A stretch of 64,000 nucleotides of DNA from Arenicola marina (GCA_964019135.1 OZ025263.1:36062133-36126132), one strand, 5' to 3'. Positions 45,770 to 62,100 are shown, counted from the stretch's first letter. The notes: generated from the letters alone by a model not told the origin. Made by a program: numbers and translations.

Positions 45770-48700
45770 ACCCCCACTGGGGTCACAGCTACAAGTATAA
45801 CGGCCAGGGCAGGAGACAGGGCAGAAACACAGACCCCCACTGGGGTCACAGCTACAGGTATAACGGCCAGGGCAGGAGACAGGCCCAGATCCCCACTGGG
45901 GTCACAGCTACAGGTATAACGGCCAGGGGAGGGGACAGGTCAGACCCACAGACTCCCACTGGGGTCACAGCTACAGGTATAACGGCCAGGACAGGGGACA
46001 GGGCAGACCCACAGATCCCCACTGGGGTCACAGCTACAAGTATATATCGGCCAGGGCAGGAGACAGGGCCAGACCGCCACTGGGGTCACAGCTACAGGTA
46101 TAACGGCCAGGGCAGAGGACAGGGCAGACCCAGAGACCCCCACTGGGGTCACAGCTACAGGTATAACGGCCAAGGCAGGAGACAGGGTCAGACCCACAGA
46201 CCCCCTCTGTGGTCACAGCTACAGGTATAACGGCCAGGGCAGGGGACAGGGGGGACCCACAGACCCCCACTGGGGTCACAGCTACAGGTATAACTGCCAG
46301 GGCATGGGACAGGGTCAGACCCACAGACCCCCACTGGGGTTACAGCTACAGGTATAACGGCCAAGGCAGGGGACAGGGTCAGACCCACAGACCCCCACTG
46401 GGGACACAGCTACAGGTATGACGACCAGGGCAGGGGACAGGGCAGAAACACAGACCCCCAATGGGGTCACAGCTACAGGTATAACTACCAGGGCATAGGA
46501 CAGAGTCAGACCCACAGACTCCCACTGGGGTCACAGCTACAGGTATAACGTCCAGGGCAGGGGACAGGGCAGACCCACATACCCCCACTGGGGTCACAGC
46601 TACAGGTATAACGGCCAGGGCAGGGGACAGGGCCAGACCCACAGACCCCCCCTGGGGTCACAGCTACAAGTATATCGGCCAGGGCAGGGGTCAGGGCCAG
46701 ACCCCTACCGGGGTCACAGCTACAAGTATGACGGCCAGGGCAGGGGACAGGGCCAGACCCCCACTGCGGTCACAGCTACAGGTATAACGGCCAGGGCAGG
46801 GGACAGGGCCAGACCCCCACTGGGGTCACAGCTACAGGTATAACGGCCAGGGTAGGGGACAGGGCAGACCCACAGACCTCCACTGGGGTCACAGCTACAG
46901 GTATAACGGCCAGGGGAGGGGACAGGGCAGACCCACAGACCCTCACTGGGGTCACAGCTACAGTTATAACGGCCAGGGCAGGGGACAGGGCAGACCCACA
47001 AACCCCCACTGGGGTCACAGCTACAAGTATATATCGGCCAGGGCAGGAGATAGGGCCAGACCCCCACTGGGGTCACAGCTACAGGTATAACGGCCATTGC
47101 AGGGGACAGGGCCAGACCCAAAGACCCCCACTGGGGTCACAGCTACAGGTATAACGGCCAGGGCAGGGGACAGGGCAGACCCACAGACCCCCACTGGGGT
47201 CACAGCTACAAGTATATCGGCCAGGGCAGGGGACAGGGCCAGACCCCCACTGGGGTCACAGCTACAAGTATGACGGCCAGGGCAGGGGACAGGGCCAGAC
47301 CCCCACTGGGGTCACAGCTACAGGTATAACGGCCAGGGCAGGGGACAGGGCCAGACCCCAACTGGGGTCACAGCTACAGGTATAACGGCCAGGGTAGGGG
47401 GCAAGGCAGACCCACAGACCCCCACTGGGGTCACAGCTACAGGTATAACGGCCAGGGCAGGAGACAGGGCCAGACCCCCACTGGGGTCACAGCTACAGGT
47501 ATAACGGCCAGGGCAGGGGACAGGGCAGACCCACAGACCCCCACTGGGGTCACAACTACAGGTATAACGGCCAGGGCAGGGGACAGGGTCAGACCCACAG
47601 ACCCCCACTGGGGTCACAGCTACAACTATAACGGCCATCGCAGGAGACAGGGCCAGACCCACAGACCGCCACTTGGGTCACAGCTACAAGTATAACGGCC
47701 AGGGCAGGGGACAGGACCAGACCCCCACTGGGGTCACAGCTACAGGTATAACGGCCAGGGCAGGGGACAGGGCAGACCCACAGACCCCCACTGGGGTCAC
47801 AGCTACAGGTATATATCGGCCAGGGCAGGAGACAGGGCCAGACCCCCACTGGGGTCACGGCTACAGGTATAACGGCCAGGGCAGGGGACAGGGTAGACTC
47901 ACAGATCCCCACTGGGGTCACAGCTACAGGCATAACGGCCAGGGCAGGGGACAGGGCAGACCCACAGACCCCCACTGGGGTCACAGCTACAGGTATAACG
48001 GCCAGGGCAGGGGACATGGCCAGACCCACAGACCCCCACTGGGGTCACAGCTACAAGTATAACGGCCATCGCAGGAGACAGGGTCAGACACACAGACCCC
48101 CACTGGGGTCACAGCTACAAGTATAACGGCCAGGGCAGGGGACAGGGCCAGACCCCCACAGGGGTCACAGCTACAGGTATAACGGCCAAGGCAAGGGACA
48201 GGGCAGACCCACAGACCCCCACTGGGGTCACAGCTACAGGTATAACGGCCAGGGCAGGAGACAGGGCCGGACTCCCACTGGGGTCACAGCTACAGGTATG
48301 ACGGCCAGGGCAGGAGACAGGGCAGACCCACATACCCCCTCTGGGGTCACAGCTACACGTATAACGGCCAGGGCAGGGGACAGGGCAGACCCACAGACCC
48401 CCAGTGGGGTCACAGCTACAGGTATAACGGCCAGGGCAGGGGACAGGGCAGACCCACAGTCCCCCACTGGGGTCACAGCTACAGGTATAACGGCCAGGGC
48501 AGGGGACAGGACAGAGCCACAGACCCCCACTGAGGTCACAGCTACAGGTATAACGGCAAGGGCAGGGGACTGGGCCAGACCCACAGACCCCCACTGGGGT
48601 CACAACTACAGGTATAACGGCCAGGGCAGGGGACAGGACCAGACCCCTATGGGGTCACAGCTACAGGTATAACGGCCAGGGCAGGGGACAGGGTCAGACC

Positions 48701-51500
48701 CACAGACCCCCACTGGGGTCACAGCTACAACTATAACGGCCATCGCAGGAGACAGGGCCAGACCCACAGACCGCCACTTGGGTCACAGCTACAAGTATAA
48801 CGGCCAGGGCAGGGGACAGGACCAGACCCCCATGGGGTCACAGCTACAGGTATAACGGCCAGGGCAGGGGACAGGGCAGACCCACAGACCCCCACTGGGG
48901 TCACAGCTACAGGTATAACGGCCAGGGCAGGGGACAGGGCAGACCCACAGACCCCCACTGGGGTCACAACTACAGGTATAACGGCCAGGGCAGGGGACAG
49001 GGTCAGACCCACAGACCCCCACTGGGGTCACAGCTACAACTATAACGGCCATCGCAGGAGACAGGGCCAGACCCACAGACCGCCACTTGGGTCACAGCTA
49101 CAAGTATAACGGCCAGGGCAGGGGACAGGACCAGACCTCCACTGGGGTCACAGCTACAGGTATAGCGGCCAGGGCAGGGGACAGGGCAGACCCACAGACC
49201 CCCACTGGGGTCACAGCTACAGGTATATATCGGCCAGGGCAGGAGACAGGGCCAGACCCCCACTGGGGTCACGGCTACAGGTATAACGGCCAGGGCAGGG
49301 GACAGGGTAGACTCACAGACCCCCACTGGGGTCACAGCTACAGGCATAACGGCCAGGGCAGGGGACAGGGCAGACCCACAGACCCCCACTGGGGTCACAG
49401 CTACAGGTATAACGGCCAGGGCAGGGGACATGGCCAGACCCACAGACCCCCACTGGGGTCACAGCTACAAGTATAACGGCCATCGCAGGAGACAGGATCA
49501 GACACACAGACCCCCACTGGGGTCACAGCTACAAGTATAACGGCCAGGGCAGGGGACAGGGCCATACCCCCACAGGGGTCACAGCTACAGGTATAACGGC
49601 CAAGGCAAGGGACAGGGCAGACCCACAGACCCCTACTGGGGTCACAGCTACAGGTATAACGGCCAGGGCAGGAGACAGGGCCGGACTCCCACTGGGGTCA
49701 CAGCTACAGGTATGACGGCCAGGGCAGGAGACAGGGCAGACCCACATACCCCCTCTGGGGTCACAGCTACACGTATAACGGCCAGGGCAGGGGACAGGGC
49801 AGACCCACAGACCCCCAGTGGGGTCACAGCTACAGGTATAACGGCCAGGGCAGGGGACAGGGCAGACCCACAGTCCCCCACTGGGGTCACAGCTACAGGT
49901 ATAACGGCCAGGGCAGGGGACAGGACAGAGCCACAGACCCCCACTGAGGTCACAGCTACAGGTATAACGGCCAGGGCAGGGGACTGGGCCAGACCCACAG
50001 ACCCCCACTGGGGTCACAACTACAGGTATAACGGCCAGGGCAGGGGACAGGGTCAGACCCACAGACCCCCACTGGGGTCACAGCTACAACTATAACGGCC
50101 ATCGCAGGAGACAGGGCCAGACAGACAGACCGCCACTGGGGTCACAGCTACAAGTATAACGGCCAGGGCAGGAGACAGGACCAGACCCCCATGGGGTCAC
50201 AGCTACAGGTATAACGGCCAGGGCAGGGGACAGGGCAGACCCACAGACCCCCACTGGGGTCACAGCTACAGGTATATATCGGCCAGGGCAGGAGACAGGG
50301 CCAGACCCCCACTGGGGTCACGGCTACAGGCATAACGGCCAGGGCAGGGGACAGGGCCAGACCCACAGACCCCCACTGGGGTTACAGCTACAGGTATAAC
50401 GGCCAGGGCAGGGGACAGGGTAGACTCACAGACCCCCACTGGGGTCACAGCTACAGGCATAACGGCCAGGGCAGGGGACAGGGCAGACCCACAGACCCCC
50501 ACTGGGGTCACAGCTACAGTTATAACGGCCAGGGCAGGGGACATGGCCAGACCCACAGACCCCCACTGGGGTCACAGCTACAAATATAACGGCCATCGCA
50601 GGAGACAGGGTCAGACACACAGACCCCCACTGGGGTCACAGCTATAAGTATAACGGGCAGGGCAGGGGACAGGGCCAGACCCCCACAGGGGTCACAGCTA
50701 CAGGTATAACGGCCAGGGCAGGAGACAGGCCCAGACCCCCACTGGGGTCACAGCTACAGGTGTAACGGCCAGGGCAGGAGACAGGGCCAGACTCCCACTG
50801 GGGTCACAGCTACAGGTATGACGGCCAGGGCAGGAGACAGGGCAGACCCACATACCCCCTCTGGGGTCACAGCTACACGTATAACGGCCAGGGCAGGGGA
50901 CAGGGCAGACCCACAGACCCCCAGTGGGGTCACAGCTACAGGTATAACGGCCAGGGCAGGGGACAAGGCAGACCCACAGTCCCCCACTGGGGTCACAGCA
51001 ACAGGTATAACGGCCAGGGCAGGGGACAGGACAGAGCCACAGACCCCCACTGAGGTCACAGCTACAGGTATAACGGCCAGGGCAGGGGACTGGGCCAGAC
51101 CCACAGACCCCCACTGGGGTTACAGCCACAGGTATAACGGCCAGGGCAGGGGACATGGTAAACTCACTGACCCACACTGGGGTCACAGCTAAAAGTATTA
51201 CGGCCAGGGCAGGGGACAGGGCCAGACCCACAGACCCACACTGGGGTCACAGCTACAGGTATAACGGCCAGGGCAGGGGTCAGGGCCAGACCCACAGACC
51301 CCCACTGGGGTCACAGCTACAGGTATAACGGCCAGGGCAGGGGACAGGGCCAGACCCACAGACCCCCACTGGGGTCACAGCTACAGGTATAACGGCCAGG
51401 GCAGTGGACATGGCCAGACCCACAGACCCCCACTGGGGTCACAGCTACAGGCATAACGGCCAGGGCAGGGGACAGGGCAGTCCCACAGACCCCCACTGAG
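45770..51500. repeat. Large satellite duplication, copy 1
   Basis: Matches 56156-63215. The offset is 10,386 bp from about 45.77 to 48.6 kb (for example 46034 and 56420, 47318 and 57704) and 11,785 bp from about 48.7 kb on (48731 and 60516, 50698 and 62483). Marker variants such as GGGGGGACCCACAG (46249 and 56635) lie in both. Many compared segments translate identically, so the copy is recent. Edges are approximate. Confidence 0.85.
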
Positions 51501-54500
51501 GTCACAGCTACAGGCATAACGGCCAGGGCAGGGGACAGGACCAGACCCACGGACCCCTACTGGGGTCACAGCTACAAGTATAACGGCCAGGGCAGGGGAC
51601 AGGACCAGACCCCCACTGGGGTCACAGCTACAGGTATAACGGCCAGGGCAGGGGACAGGGCAGACCCACAGACCCCCACTGGGGTCACAGCTACAGGTAT
51701 ATATCGGCCAGGGCAGGAGACAGGGCCAGACCCCCACTGGGGTCACGGCTACAGGCATAACGGCCAGGGCAGGGGACAGGGCCAGACCCACAGACCCCCA
51801 CTGGGGTTACAGCTACAGGTATAGTGGCCAGGGCAGGGGACAGGGTAGACTCACAGACCCCCACTGGGGTCACAGCTACAGGCATAACGGCCAGGGCAGG
51901 GGACAGGGCAGACCCACAGACCCCCACTGGGGTCACAGCTACAGGTATAACGGCCAGGGCAGGGGACAGGGCCAGACCCACAGACCCCCACTGGGGTCAC
52001 AGCTACAGGTATAACGGCCAGGGCAGGGGACATGGCCAGACCCACAGACCCCCACTGGGGTCACAGCTACAAGTATAACGGCCATCGCAGGAGACAGGGT
52101 CAGACACACAGACCCCCACTGGGGTCACAGCTACAAGTATAACGGCCAGGGCAGGGGATAGGGCCAGACCCCCACAGGGGTCACATCTACAGGTATAACG
52201 GCCAGGGCAAGGGACAGGGCAGACCCACAGACCCCCACTGGGGTCACAGCTACAGGTATAACGGCCAGGGCAGGAGACAGGGCCAGACCGACACTGCGGT
52301 CACAGCTACAGGTATAACTGCCAGGGCATGGGACAGGGTCAGACCCACAGACCCCCACTGGGGTCACAGCTACAACTATAACGGCCATCGCAGGAGACAG
52401 GGCCAGACCCACAGACCGACACTGCGGTCACAGCTACAGGTATAACTGCCAGGGCATGGGACAGGGTCAGACCCACAGACCCCCACTGGGGTCACAGCTA
52501 CAGGTATAACGGCCAAGGCAGGGGACAGGGTCAGACCCACAGACCCCCACTGGGGACACAGCTACAGGTATGACGGCCATGGCAGGGGACAGGGCAGAAA
52601 CACAGACCCCCAATGGGGTCACAGCTACAGGTATAACTACCAGGGCATAGGACAGAGTCAGACCCGCAGACCCCCACTGGGGTCACAGCTACAGGTATAA
52701 CGGCCAGGGCAGGGGACAGGGCAGACCCACAGACCCCCACTGGGGTCACAGCTACAGGTATAACGGCCAGGGCAGGGAACAGGGCAGACCCACAAACCCC
52801 CACTGGGGTCACAGCTACAAGTATATATCGGCCAGGGCAGGAGATAGGGCCAGACCCCCACTGGGGTCACAGCTACAGGTATATCGGCCATTGCAGGGGA
52901 CAGGGCCAGACCCAAAGACCCCCACTGGGGTCACAGCAACAGGTATAACGGCCAGGGCAGGGGACAGGGCAGACCCACAGACCCCCACTGGGGTCACAGC
53001 TACAGGTATAACGGCCAGGGCAGGGGACAGGGCCAGACCCACAGACCCTCCCTGGGGTCACAGCTACAAGTATATCGGCCAGGGCAGGGGACAGGGCCAG
53101 ACCCCCACTGGGGTCACAGCTACAAGTATGACGGCCAGGGCAGGGGACAGGGCCAGACCCCCACTGGGGTCACAGCTACAGGTATAACGGCCAGGGCAGG
53201 GGACAGGGCCAGACCCCCACTGGGGTCACAGCTACAGGTATAACGGCCAGGGCAGGGGTCAGGGCAGACCCACAGACCCCCACTGGGGTCACAGCTACAG
53301 GTATAACGGCCAGGGCAGGAGACAGGGCCAGACCCTAACTGGGGTCACAGCTACAGGTATAACGGCCAGGGGAGGGGACAGGGCAGACCCACAGACCCCC
53401 ACTGGGGTCACGGCTACAGGTATAACGGCCAGGGTAGGGGACAGGGCAGACCCACAAACCCCCACTGGGGTCACAGCTACAAGTATATATCGGCCAGTGC
53501 AGGAGATAGGGCCAGACCCCCACTGGGGTCACAGCTACAGGTATAACGGCCATTGCAGGGGACAGGGCCCGACCCAAAGACCCCCACTGGGGTTACAGCT
53601 ACAGGTATAACGGCCAGGGCAGTGGACAGGGCCAGACCCCCACTGGGGTCACAGCTACTGGTATAACGGCCATTGCGGGGGGCAGGGCAGACCCACAGAC
53701 CCCCACTGGGGTCACAGCTACAGGTATAACGGCCAGGGCAGGGGACAGGGTAGACTCACAGACCCCCACTGGGGTTACAGCTACAGGTATAACGGCCAGG
53801 GCAGGGGACAGGGCCAGACCCACAGACCCCCACTGGGGTCACAGCTACAAGGAAAAACGGCCGGGGCTGGAGACGGGGCAGACCCACAGACCCCTACTGG
53901 GGTCACAGCTACATTTATAACGGCCAGGGCAGGGGACAGGGCCAGACCCCAACAGGGGTCACAGCTATGGGTATAACGGCCAGGGCAGGGGACAGGGTCA
54001 GACCCACAGACCCCCACTGGGGTCACAGCTACAGGTATAATTGTAAGGGCAGGGGACAGGGCAGACCCACAGACCCCCACTGGGGTCGCAGCTACAGGTA
54101 TAACGGCCCGGACAGGGTACAGGGCAGACCCCCAGACCCCCACTGGGGTTTCAGCTGCGGGTATAACGGCCAGGGCAGGGGACAGGGTCAGACCCACAGA
54201 CCTCCACTGGGGTCACTGCTACAGGTATAACCGCCAGGGCAGGAGACAGGGCAGACCCACAGACCCCCACTGGGGTCGCAGCTACAGGTATAACGGCCAG
54301 GGCAGAGGGCAGGGCAGACCCACAGACCCCCTCTGGGGTTACAGCTACAGGTATAACGGCCAGGGCAGGGGACATGGCAGACCCACTGGCCCCCACTGGG
54401 GTCACAGCTACAGGTATAACGGCCGGGGCAGTAGACAGGGCCAGACCCCCACTGGGGTCACAGCTACAGGTATAACGGCCAGGGCAGGGGACAGGGCAGA

Positions 54501-56155
54501 CCCACAGACCCCCTCTGTGGTTACAGCTACAGGTATAACGGCCAGGGCAGGGGACAGGGTCAGAACCACAGACCCCCACTGGGGTCACAACTACAGGTAT
54601 AATGGTAAGGGCAGGGGACAGGGCAGACCCACAGACCCCCACTGGGGTCACAGCTACAGATATAACGACCAGGGCAGGGGACAGGGCAGACCCCCACAGG
54701 GGTCACATCTACAGGTATAACGGCCAGGGCAAGGGAGAGGGCAGACCCACAGACCCCCACTGGGGTCACAGCTACAGGTATAACGGCCAGGGCAGGAGAC
54801 AGGGCCAGACCGACACTGCGGTCACAGCTACAGGTATAACTGCCAGGGCATGGGACAGGGTCAGACCCACAGACCCCCACTGGGGTCACAGCTACAACTA
54901 TAACGGCCATCGCAGGAGACAGGGCCAGACCCACAGACCGACACTGCGGTCACAGCTACAGGTATAACTGCCAGGGCATGGGACAGGGTCAGACCCACAG
55001 ACCCCCACTGGGGTCACAGCTACAGGTATAACGGCCAAGGCAGGGGACAGGGTCAGACCCACAGACCCCCACTGGGGACACAGCTACAGGTATGACGGCC
55101 AGGGCAGGGGACAGGGCAGAAACACAGACCCCCAATGGGGTCACAGCTACAGGTATAACTACCAGGGCATAGGACAGAGTCAGACCCGCAGACCCCCACT
55201 GGGGTCACAGCTACAGGTATAACGGCCAGGGCAGAGGACAGGGCAGACCCACAGACCCCCACTGGGGTCACAGCTACAGGTATAACGGCCAGGGCAGGGG
55301 ACAGGGCCAGACCCACAGACCTCCCCTGGGGTCACAGCTACAAGTATATCGGCCAGGGCAGGGGACAGGGCCAGACCCCCACTGGGGTCACAGCTACAAG
55401 TATGACGGCCAGGGCAGGGGACAGGGCCAGACCCCCACTGGGGTCACAGCTACAGGTATAACGGCCAGGGCAGGGGACAGGGTCAGACCCCCACTGGGGT
55501 CACAGCTACAGGTATAACGGCCAGGGTAGAGGACAGGGCAGACCCACAGACCCCCACTGGGGTCACAGCTACAGGTATAACGGCCAGGGGAGGGGACAGG
55601 GCAGACCCACAGACCCCCACTGGGGTCACAGCTACAGGTATAACGGCCAGGGCAGGGAACAGGGCAGACCCACAAACCCCCACTGGGGTCACAGCTACAA
55701 GTATATATCGGCCAGGGCAGGAGATAGGGCCAGACCCCCACTGGGGTCACAGCTACAGGTATATCGGCCATTGCAGGGGACAGGGCCAGACCCAAAGACC
55801 CCCACTGGGGTCACAGCAACAGGTATAACGGCCAGGGCAGGGGACAGGGCAGACCCACAGACCCCCACTGGGGTCACAGCTACAGGTATAACGGCCAGGG
55901 CAGGGGACAGGGCCAGACCCACAGACCCTCCCTGGGGTCACAGCTACAAGTATATCGGCCAGGGCAGGGGACAGGGCCAGACCCCCACTGGGGTCACAGC
56001 TACAAGTATGACGGCCAGGGCAGGGGACAGGGCCAGACCCCCACTGGGGTCACAGCTACAGGTATAACGGCCAGGGCAGGGGACAGGGCCAGACCCCCAC
56101 TGGGGTCACAGCTACAGGTATAACGGCCAGGGCAGGGGTCAGGGCAGACCCACAG

Positions 56156-59100
56156 ACCCCCACTGGGGTCACAGCTACAAGTATAACGGCCAGGGCAGGA
56201 GACAGGGCAGAAACACAGACCCCCACTGGGGTCACAGCTACAGGTATAACGGCCAGGGCAGGAGACAGGCCCAGACCCCCACTGGGGTCACAGCTACAGG
56301 TATAACGGCCAGGGGAGGGGACAGGTCAGACCCACAGACTCCCACTGGGGTCACAGCTACAGGTATAACGGCCAGGACAGGGGACAGGGCAGACCCACAG
56401 ATCCCCACTGGGGTCACAGCTACAAGTATATATCGGCCAGGGCAGGAGACAGGGCCAGACCGCCACTGGGGTCACAGCTACAGGTATAACGGCCAGGGCA
56501 GAGGACAGGGCAGACCCAGAGACCCCCACTGGGGTCACAGCTACAGGTATAACGGCCAAGGCAGGAGACAGGGTCAGACCCACAGACCCCCTCTGTGGTC
56601 ACAGCTACAGGTATAACGGCCAGGGCAGGGGACAGGGGGGACCCACAGACCCCCACTGGGGTCACAGCTACAGGTATAACTGCCAGGGCATGGGACAGGG
56701 TCAGACCCACAGACCCCCACTGGGGTTACAGCTACAGGTATAACGGCCAAGGCAGGGGACAGGGTCAGACCCACAGACCCCCACTGGGGACACAGCTACA
56801 GGTATGACGACCAGGGCAGGGGACAGGGCAGAAACACAGACCCCCAATGGGGTCACAGCTACAGGTATAACTACCAGGGCATAGGACAGAGTCAGACCCA
56901 CAGACTCCCACTGGGGTCACAGCTACAGGTATAACGTCCAGGGCAGGGGACAGGGCAGACCCACATACCCCCACTGGGGTCACAGCTACAGGTATAACGG
57001 CCAGGGCAGGGGACAGGGCCAGACCCACAGACCCCCCCTGGGGTCACAGCTACAAGTATATCGGCCAGGGCAGGGGTCAGGGCCAGACCCCTACCGGGGT
57101 CACAGCTACAAGTATGACGGCCAGGGCAGGGGACAGGGCCAGACCCCCACTGCGGTCACAGCTACAGGTATAACGGCCAGGGCAGGGGACAGGGCCAGAC
57201 CCCCACTGGGGTCACAGCTACAGGTATAACGGCCAGGGTAGGGGACAGGGCAGACCCACAGACCTCCACTGGGGTCACAGCTACAGGTATAACGGCCAGG
57301 GGAGGGGACAGGGCAGACCCACAGACCCTCACTGGGGTCACAGCTACAGTTATAACGGCCAGGGCAGGGGACAGGGCAGACCCACAAACCCCCACTGGGG
57401 TCACAGCTACAAGTATATATCGGCCAGGGCAGGAGATAGGGCCAGACCCCCACTGGGGTCACAGCTACAGGTATAACGGCCATTGCAGGGGACAGGGCCA
57501 GACCCAAAGACCCCCACTGGGGTCACAGCTACAGGTATAACGGCCAGGGCAGGGGACAGGGCAGACCCACAGACCCCCACTGGGGTCACAGCTACAAGTA
57601 TATCGGCCAGGGCAGGGGACAGGGCCAGACCCCCACTGGGGTCACAGCTACAAGTATGACGGCCAGGGCAGGGGACAGGGCCAGACCCCCACTGGGGTCA
57701 CAGCTACAGGTATAACGGCCAGGGCAGGGGACAGGGCCAGACCCCAACTGGGGTCACAGCTACAGGTATAACGGCCAGGGTAGGGGGCAAGGCAGACCCA
57801 CAGACCCCCACTGGGGTCACAGCTACAGGTATAACGGCCAGGGCAGGAGACAGGGCCAGACCCCCACTGGGGTCACAGCTACAGGTATAACGGCCAGGGC
57901 AGGGGACAGGGCAGACCCACAGACCCCCACTGGGGTCACAACTACAGGTATAACGGCCAGGGCAGGGGACAGGGTCAGACCCACAGACCCCCACTGGGGT
58001 CACAGCTACAACTATAACGGCCATCGCAGGAGACAGGGCCAGACCCACAGACCGCCACTTGGGTCACAGCTACAAGTATAACGGCCAGGGCAGGGGACAG
58101 GACCAGACCCCCACTGGGGTCACAGCTACAGGTATAACGGCCAGGGCAGGGGACAGGGCAGACCCACAGACCCCCACTGGGGTCACAGCTACAGGTATAT
58201 ATCGGCCAGGGCAGGAGACAGGGCCAGACCCCCACTGGGGTCACGGCTACAGGTATAACGGCCAGGGCAGGGGACAGGGTAGACTCACAGATCCCCACTG
58301 GGGTCACAGCAACAGGCATAACGGCCAGGGCAGGGGACAGGGCAGACCCACAGACCCCCACTGGGGTCACAGCTACAGGTATAACGGCCAGGGCAGGGGA
58401 CATGGCCAGACCCACAGACCCCCACTGGGGTCACAGCTACAAGTATAACGGCCATCGCAGGAGACAGGGTCAGACACACAGACCCCCACTGGGGTCACAG
58501 CTACAAGTATAACGGCCAGGGCAGGGGACAGGGCCAGACCCCCACAGGGGTCACAGCTACAGGTATAACGGCCAAGGCAAGGGACAGGGCAGACCCACAG
58601 ACCCCCACTGGGGTCACAGCTACAGGTATAACGGCCAGGGCAGGAGACAGGGCCGGACTCCCACTGGGGTCACAGCTACAGGTATGACGGCCAGGGCAGG
58701 AGACAGGGCAGACCCACATACCCCCTCTGGGGTCACAGCTACACGTATAACGGCCAGGGCAGGGGACAGGGCAGACCCACAGACCCTATCTGGGGTCACA
58801 GCTACAGGTATAACGGCCAGGGCAGGGGACAGGGCAGACCCACAGTCCCCCACTGGGGTCACAGCTACAGGTATAACGGCCAGGGCAGGGGACAGGACAG
58901 AGCCACAGACCCCCACTGGGGTCACAGCTACAGGTATAACGGCCAGGGCAGGGGACAGGGCAGACCCACAGACCCCCACTGGGGTCACAGCTACAAGTAT
59001 ATCGGCCAGGGCAGGGGACAGGGCCAGACCCCCACTGGGGTCACAGCTACAAGTATGACGGCCAGGGCAGGGGACAGGGCCAGACCCCCACTGGGGTCAC

Positions 59101-62100
59101 AGCTACAGGTATAACGGCCAGGGCAGGGGACAGGGCCAGACCCCAACTGGGGTCACAGCTACAGGTATAACGGCCAGGGTAGGGGGCAAGGCAGACCCAC
59201 AGACCCCCACTGGGGTCACAGCTACAGGTATAACGGCCAGGGCAGGAGACAGGGCCAGACCCCCACTGGGGTCACAGCTACAGGTATAACGGCCAGGGCA
59301 GGGGACAGGGCAGACCCACAGACCCCCACTGGGGTCACAACTACAGGTATAACGGCCAGGGCAGGGGACAGGGTCAGACCCACAGACCCCCACTGGGGTC
59401 ACAGCTACAACTATAACGGCCATCGCAGGAGACAGGGCCAGACCCACAGACCGCCACTTGGGTCACAGCTACAAGTATAACGGCCAGGGCAGGGGACAGG
59501 ACCAGACCCCCACTGGGGTCACAGCTACAGGTATAACGGCCAGGGCAGGGGACAGGGCAGACCCACAGACCCCCACTGGGGTCACAGCTACAGGTATATA
59601 TCGGCCAGGGCAGGAGACAGGGCCAGACCCCCACTGGGGTCACGGCTACAGGTATAACGGCCAGGGCAGGGGACAGGGTAGACTCACAGATCCCCACTGG
59701 GGTCACAGCAACAGGCATAACGGCCAGGGCAGGGGACAGGGCAGACCCACAGACCCCCACTGGGGTCACAGCTACAGGTATAACGGCCAGGGCAGGGGAC
59801 ATGGCCAGACCCACAGACCCCCACTGGGGTCACAGCTACAAGTATAACGGCCATCGCAGGAGACAGGGTCAGACACACAGACCCCCACTGGGGTCACAGC
59901 TACAAGTATAACGGCCAGGGCAGGGGACAGGGCCAGACCCCCACAGGGGTCACAGCTACAGGTATAACGGCCAAGGCAAGGGACAGGGCAGACCCACAGA
60001 CCCCCACTGGGGTCACAGCTACAGGTATAACGGCCAGGGCAGGAGACAGGGCCGGACTCCCACTGGGGTCACAGCTACAGGTATGACGGCCAGGGCAGGA
60101 GACAGGGCAGACCCACATACCCCCTCTGGGGTCACAGCTACACGTATAACGGCCAGGGCAGGGGACAGGGCAGACCCACAGACCCTATCTGGGGTCACAG
60201 CTACAGGTATAACGGCCAGGGCAGGGGACAGGGCAGACCCACAGTCCCCCACTGGGGTCACAGCTACAGGTATAACGGCCAGGGCAGGGGACAGGACAGA
60301 GCCACAGACCCCCACTGAGGTCACAGCTACAGGTATAACGGCCAGGGCAGGGGACTGGGCCAGACCCACAGACCCCCACTGGGGTCACAACTACAGGTAT
60401 AACGGCCAGGGCAGGGGACAGGACCAGACCCCTATGGGGTCACAGCTACAGGTATAACGGCCAGGGCAGGGGACAGGGTCAGACCCACAGACCCCCACTG
60501 GGGTCACAGCTACAACTATAACGGCCATCGCAGGAGACAGGGCCAGACCCACAGACCGCCACTGGGGTCACAGCTACAAGTATAACGGCCAGGGCAGGGG
60601 ACAGGACCAGACCCCCATGGGGTCACAGCTACAGGTATAACGGCCAGGGCAGGGGACAGGGCAGACCCACAGACCCCCACTGGGGTCACAGCTACAGGTA
60701 TAACGGCCAGGGCAGGGGACAGGGCAGACCCACAGACCCCCACTGGGGTCACAACTACAGGTATAACGGCCAGGGCCGGGGACAGGGTCAGACCCACAGA
60801 CCCCCACTGGGGTCACAGCTACAACTATAACGGCCATCGCAGGAGACAGGGCCAGACCCACAGACCGCCACTTGGGTCACAGCTACAAGTATAACGGCCA
60901 GGGCAGGGGACAGGACCAGACCCCCACTGGGGTCACAGCTACAGGTATAACGGCCAGGGCAGGGGACAGGGCAGACCCACAGACCCCCACTGGGGTCACA
61001 GCTACAGGTATATATCGGCCAGGGCAGGAGACAGGGCCAGACCCCCACTGGGGTCACGGCTACAGGTATAACGGCCAGGGCAGGGGACAGGGTAGACTCA
61101 CAGACCCCCACTGGGGTCACAGCTACAGGCATAACGGCCAGGGCAGGGGACAGGGCAGACCCACAGACCCCCACTGGGGTCACAGCTACAGGTATAACGG
61201 CCAGGGCAGGGGACATGGCCAGACCCACAGACCCCCACTGGGGTCACAGCTACAAGTATAACGGCCATCGCAGGAGACAGGATCAGACACACAGACCCCC
61301 ACTGGGGTCACAGCTACAAGTATAACGGCCAGGGCAGGGGACAGGGCCATACCCCCACAGGGGTCACAGCTACAGGTATAACGGCCAAGGCAAGGGACAG
61401 GGCAGACCCACAGACCCCTACTGGGGTCACAGCTACAGGTATAACGGCCAGGGCAGGAGACAGGGCCGGACTCCCACTGGGGTCACAGCTACAGGTATGA
61501 CGGCCAGGGCAGGAGACAGGGCAGACCCACATACCCCCTCTGGGGTCACAGCTACACGTATAACGGCCAGGGCAGGGGACAGGGCAGACCCACAGACCCC
61601 CAGTGGGGTCACAGCTACAGGTATAACGGCCAGGGCAGGGGACAGGGCAGACCCACAGTCCCCCACTGGGGTCACAGCTACAGGTATAACGGCCAGGGCA
61701 GGGGACAGGACAGAGCCACAGACCCCCACTGAGGTCACAGCTACAGGTATAACGGCCAGGGCAGGGGACTGGGCCAGACCCACAGACCCCCACTGGGGTC
61801 ACAACTACAGGTATAACGGCCAGGGCAGGGGACAGGGTCAGACCCACAGACCCCCACTGGGGTCACAGCTACAACTATAACGGCCATCGCAGGAGACAGG
61901 GCCAGACAGACAGACCGCCACTGGGGTCACAGCTACAAGTATAACGGCCAGGGCAGGGGACAGGACCAGACCCCCATGGGGTCACAGCTACAGGTATAAC
62001 GGCCAGGGCAGGGGACAGGGCAGACCCACAGACCCCCACTGGGGTCACAGCTACAGGTATATATCGGCCAGGGCAGGAGACAGGGCCAGACCCCCACTGG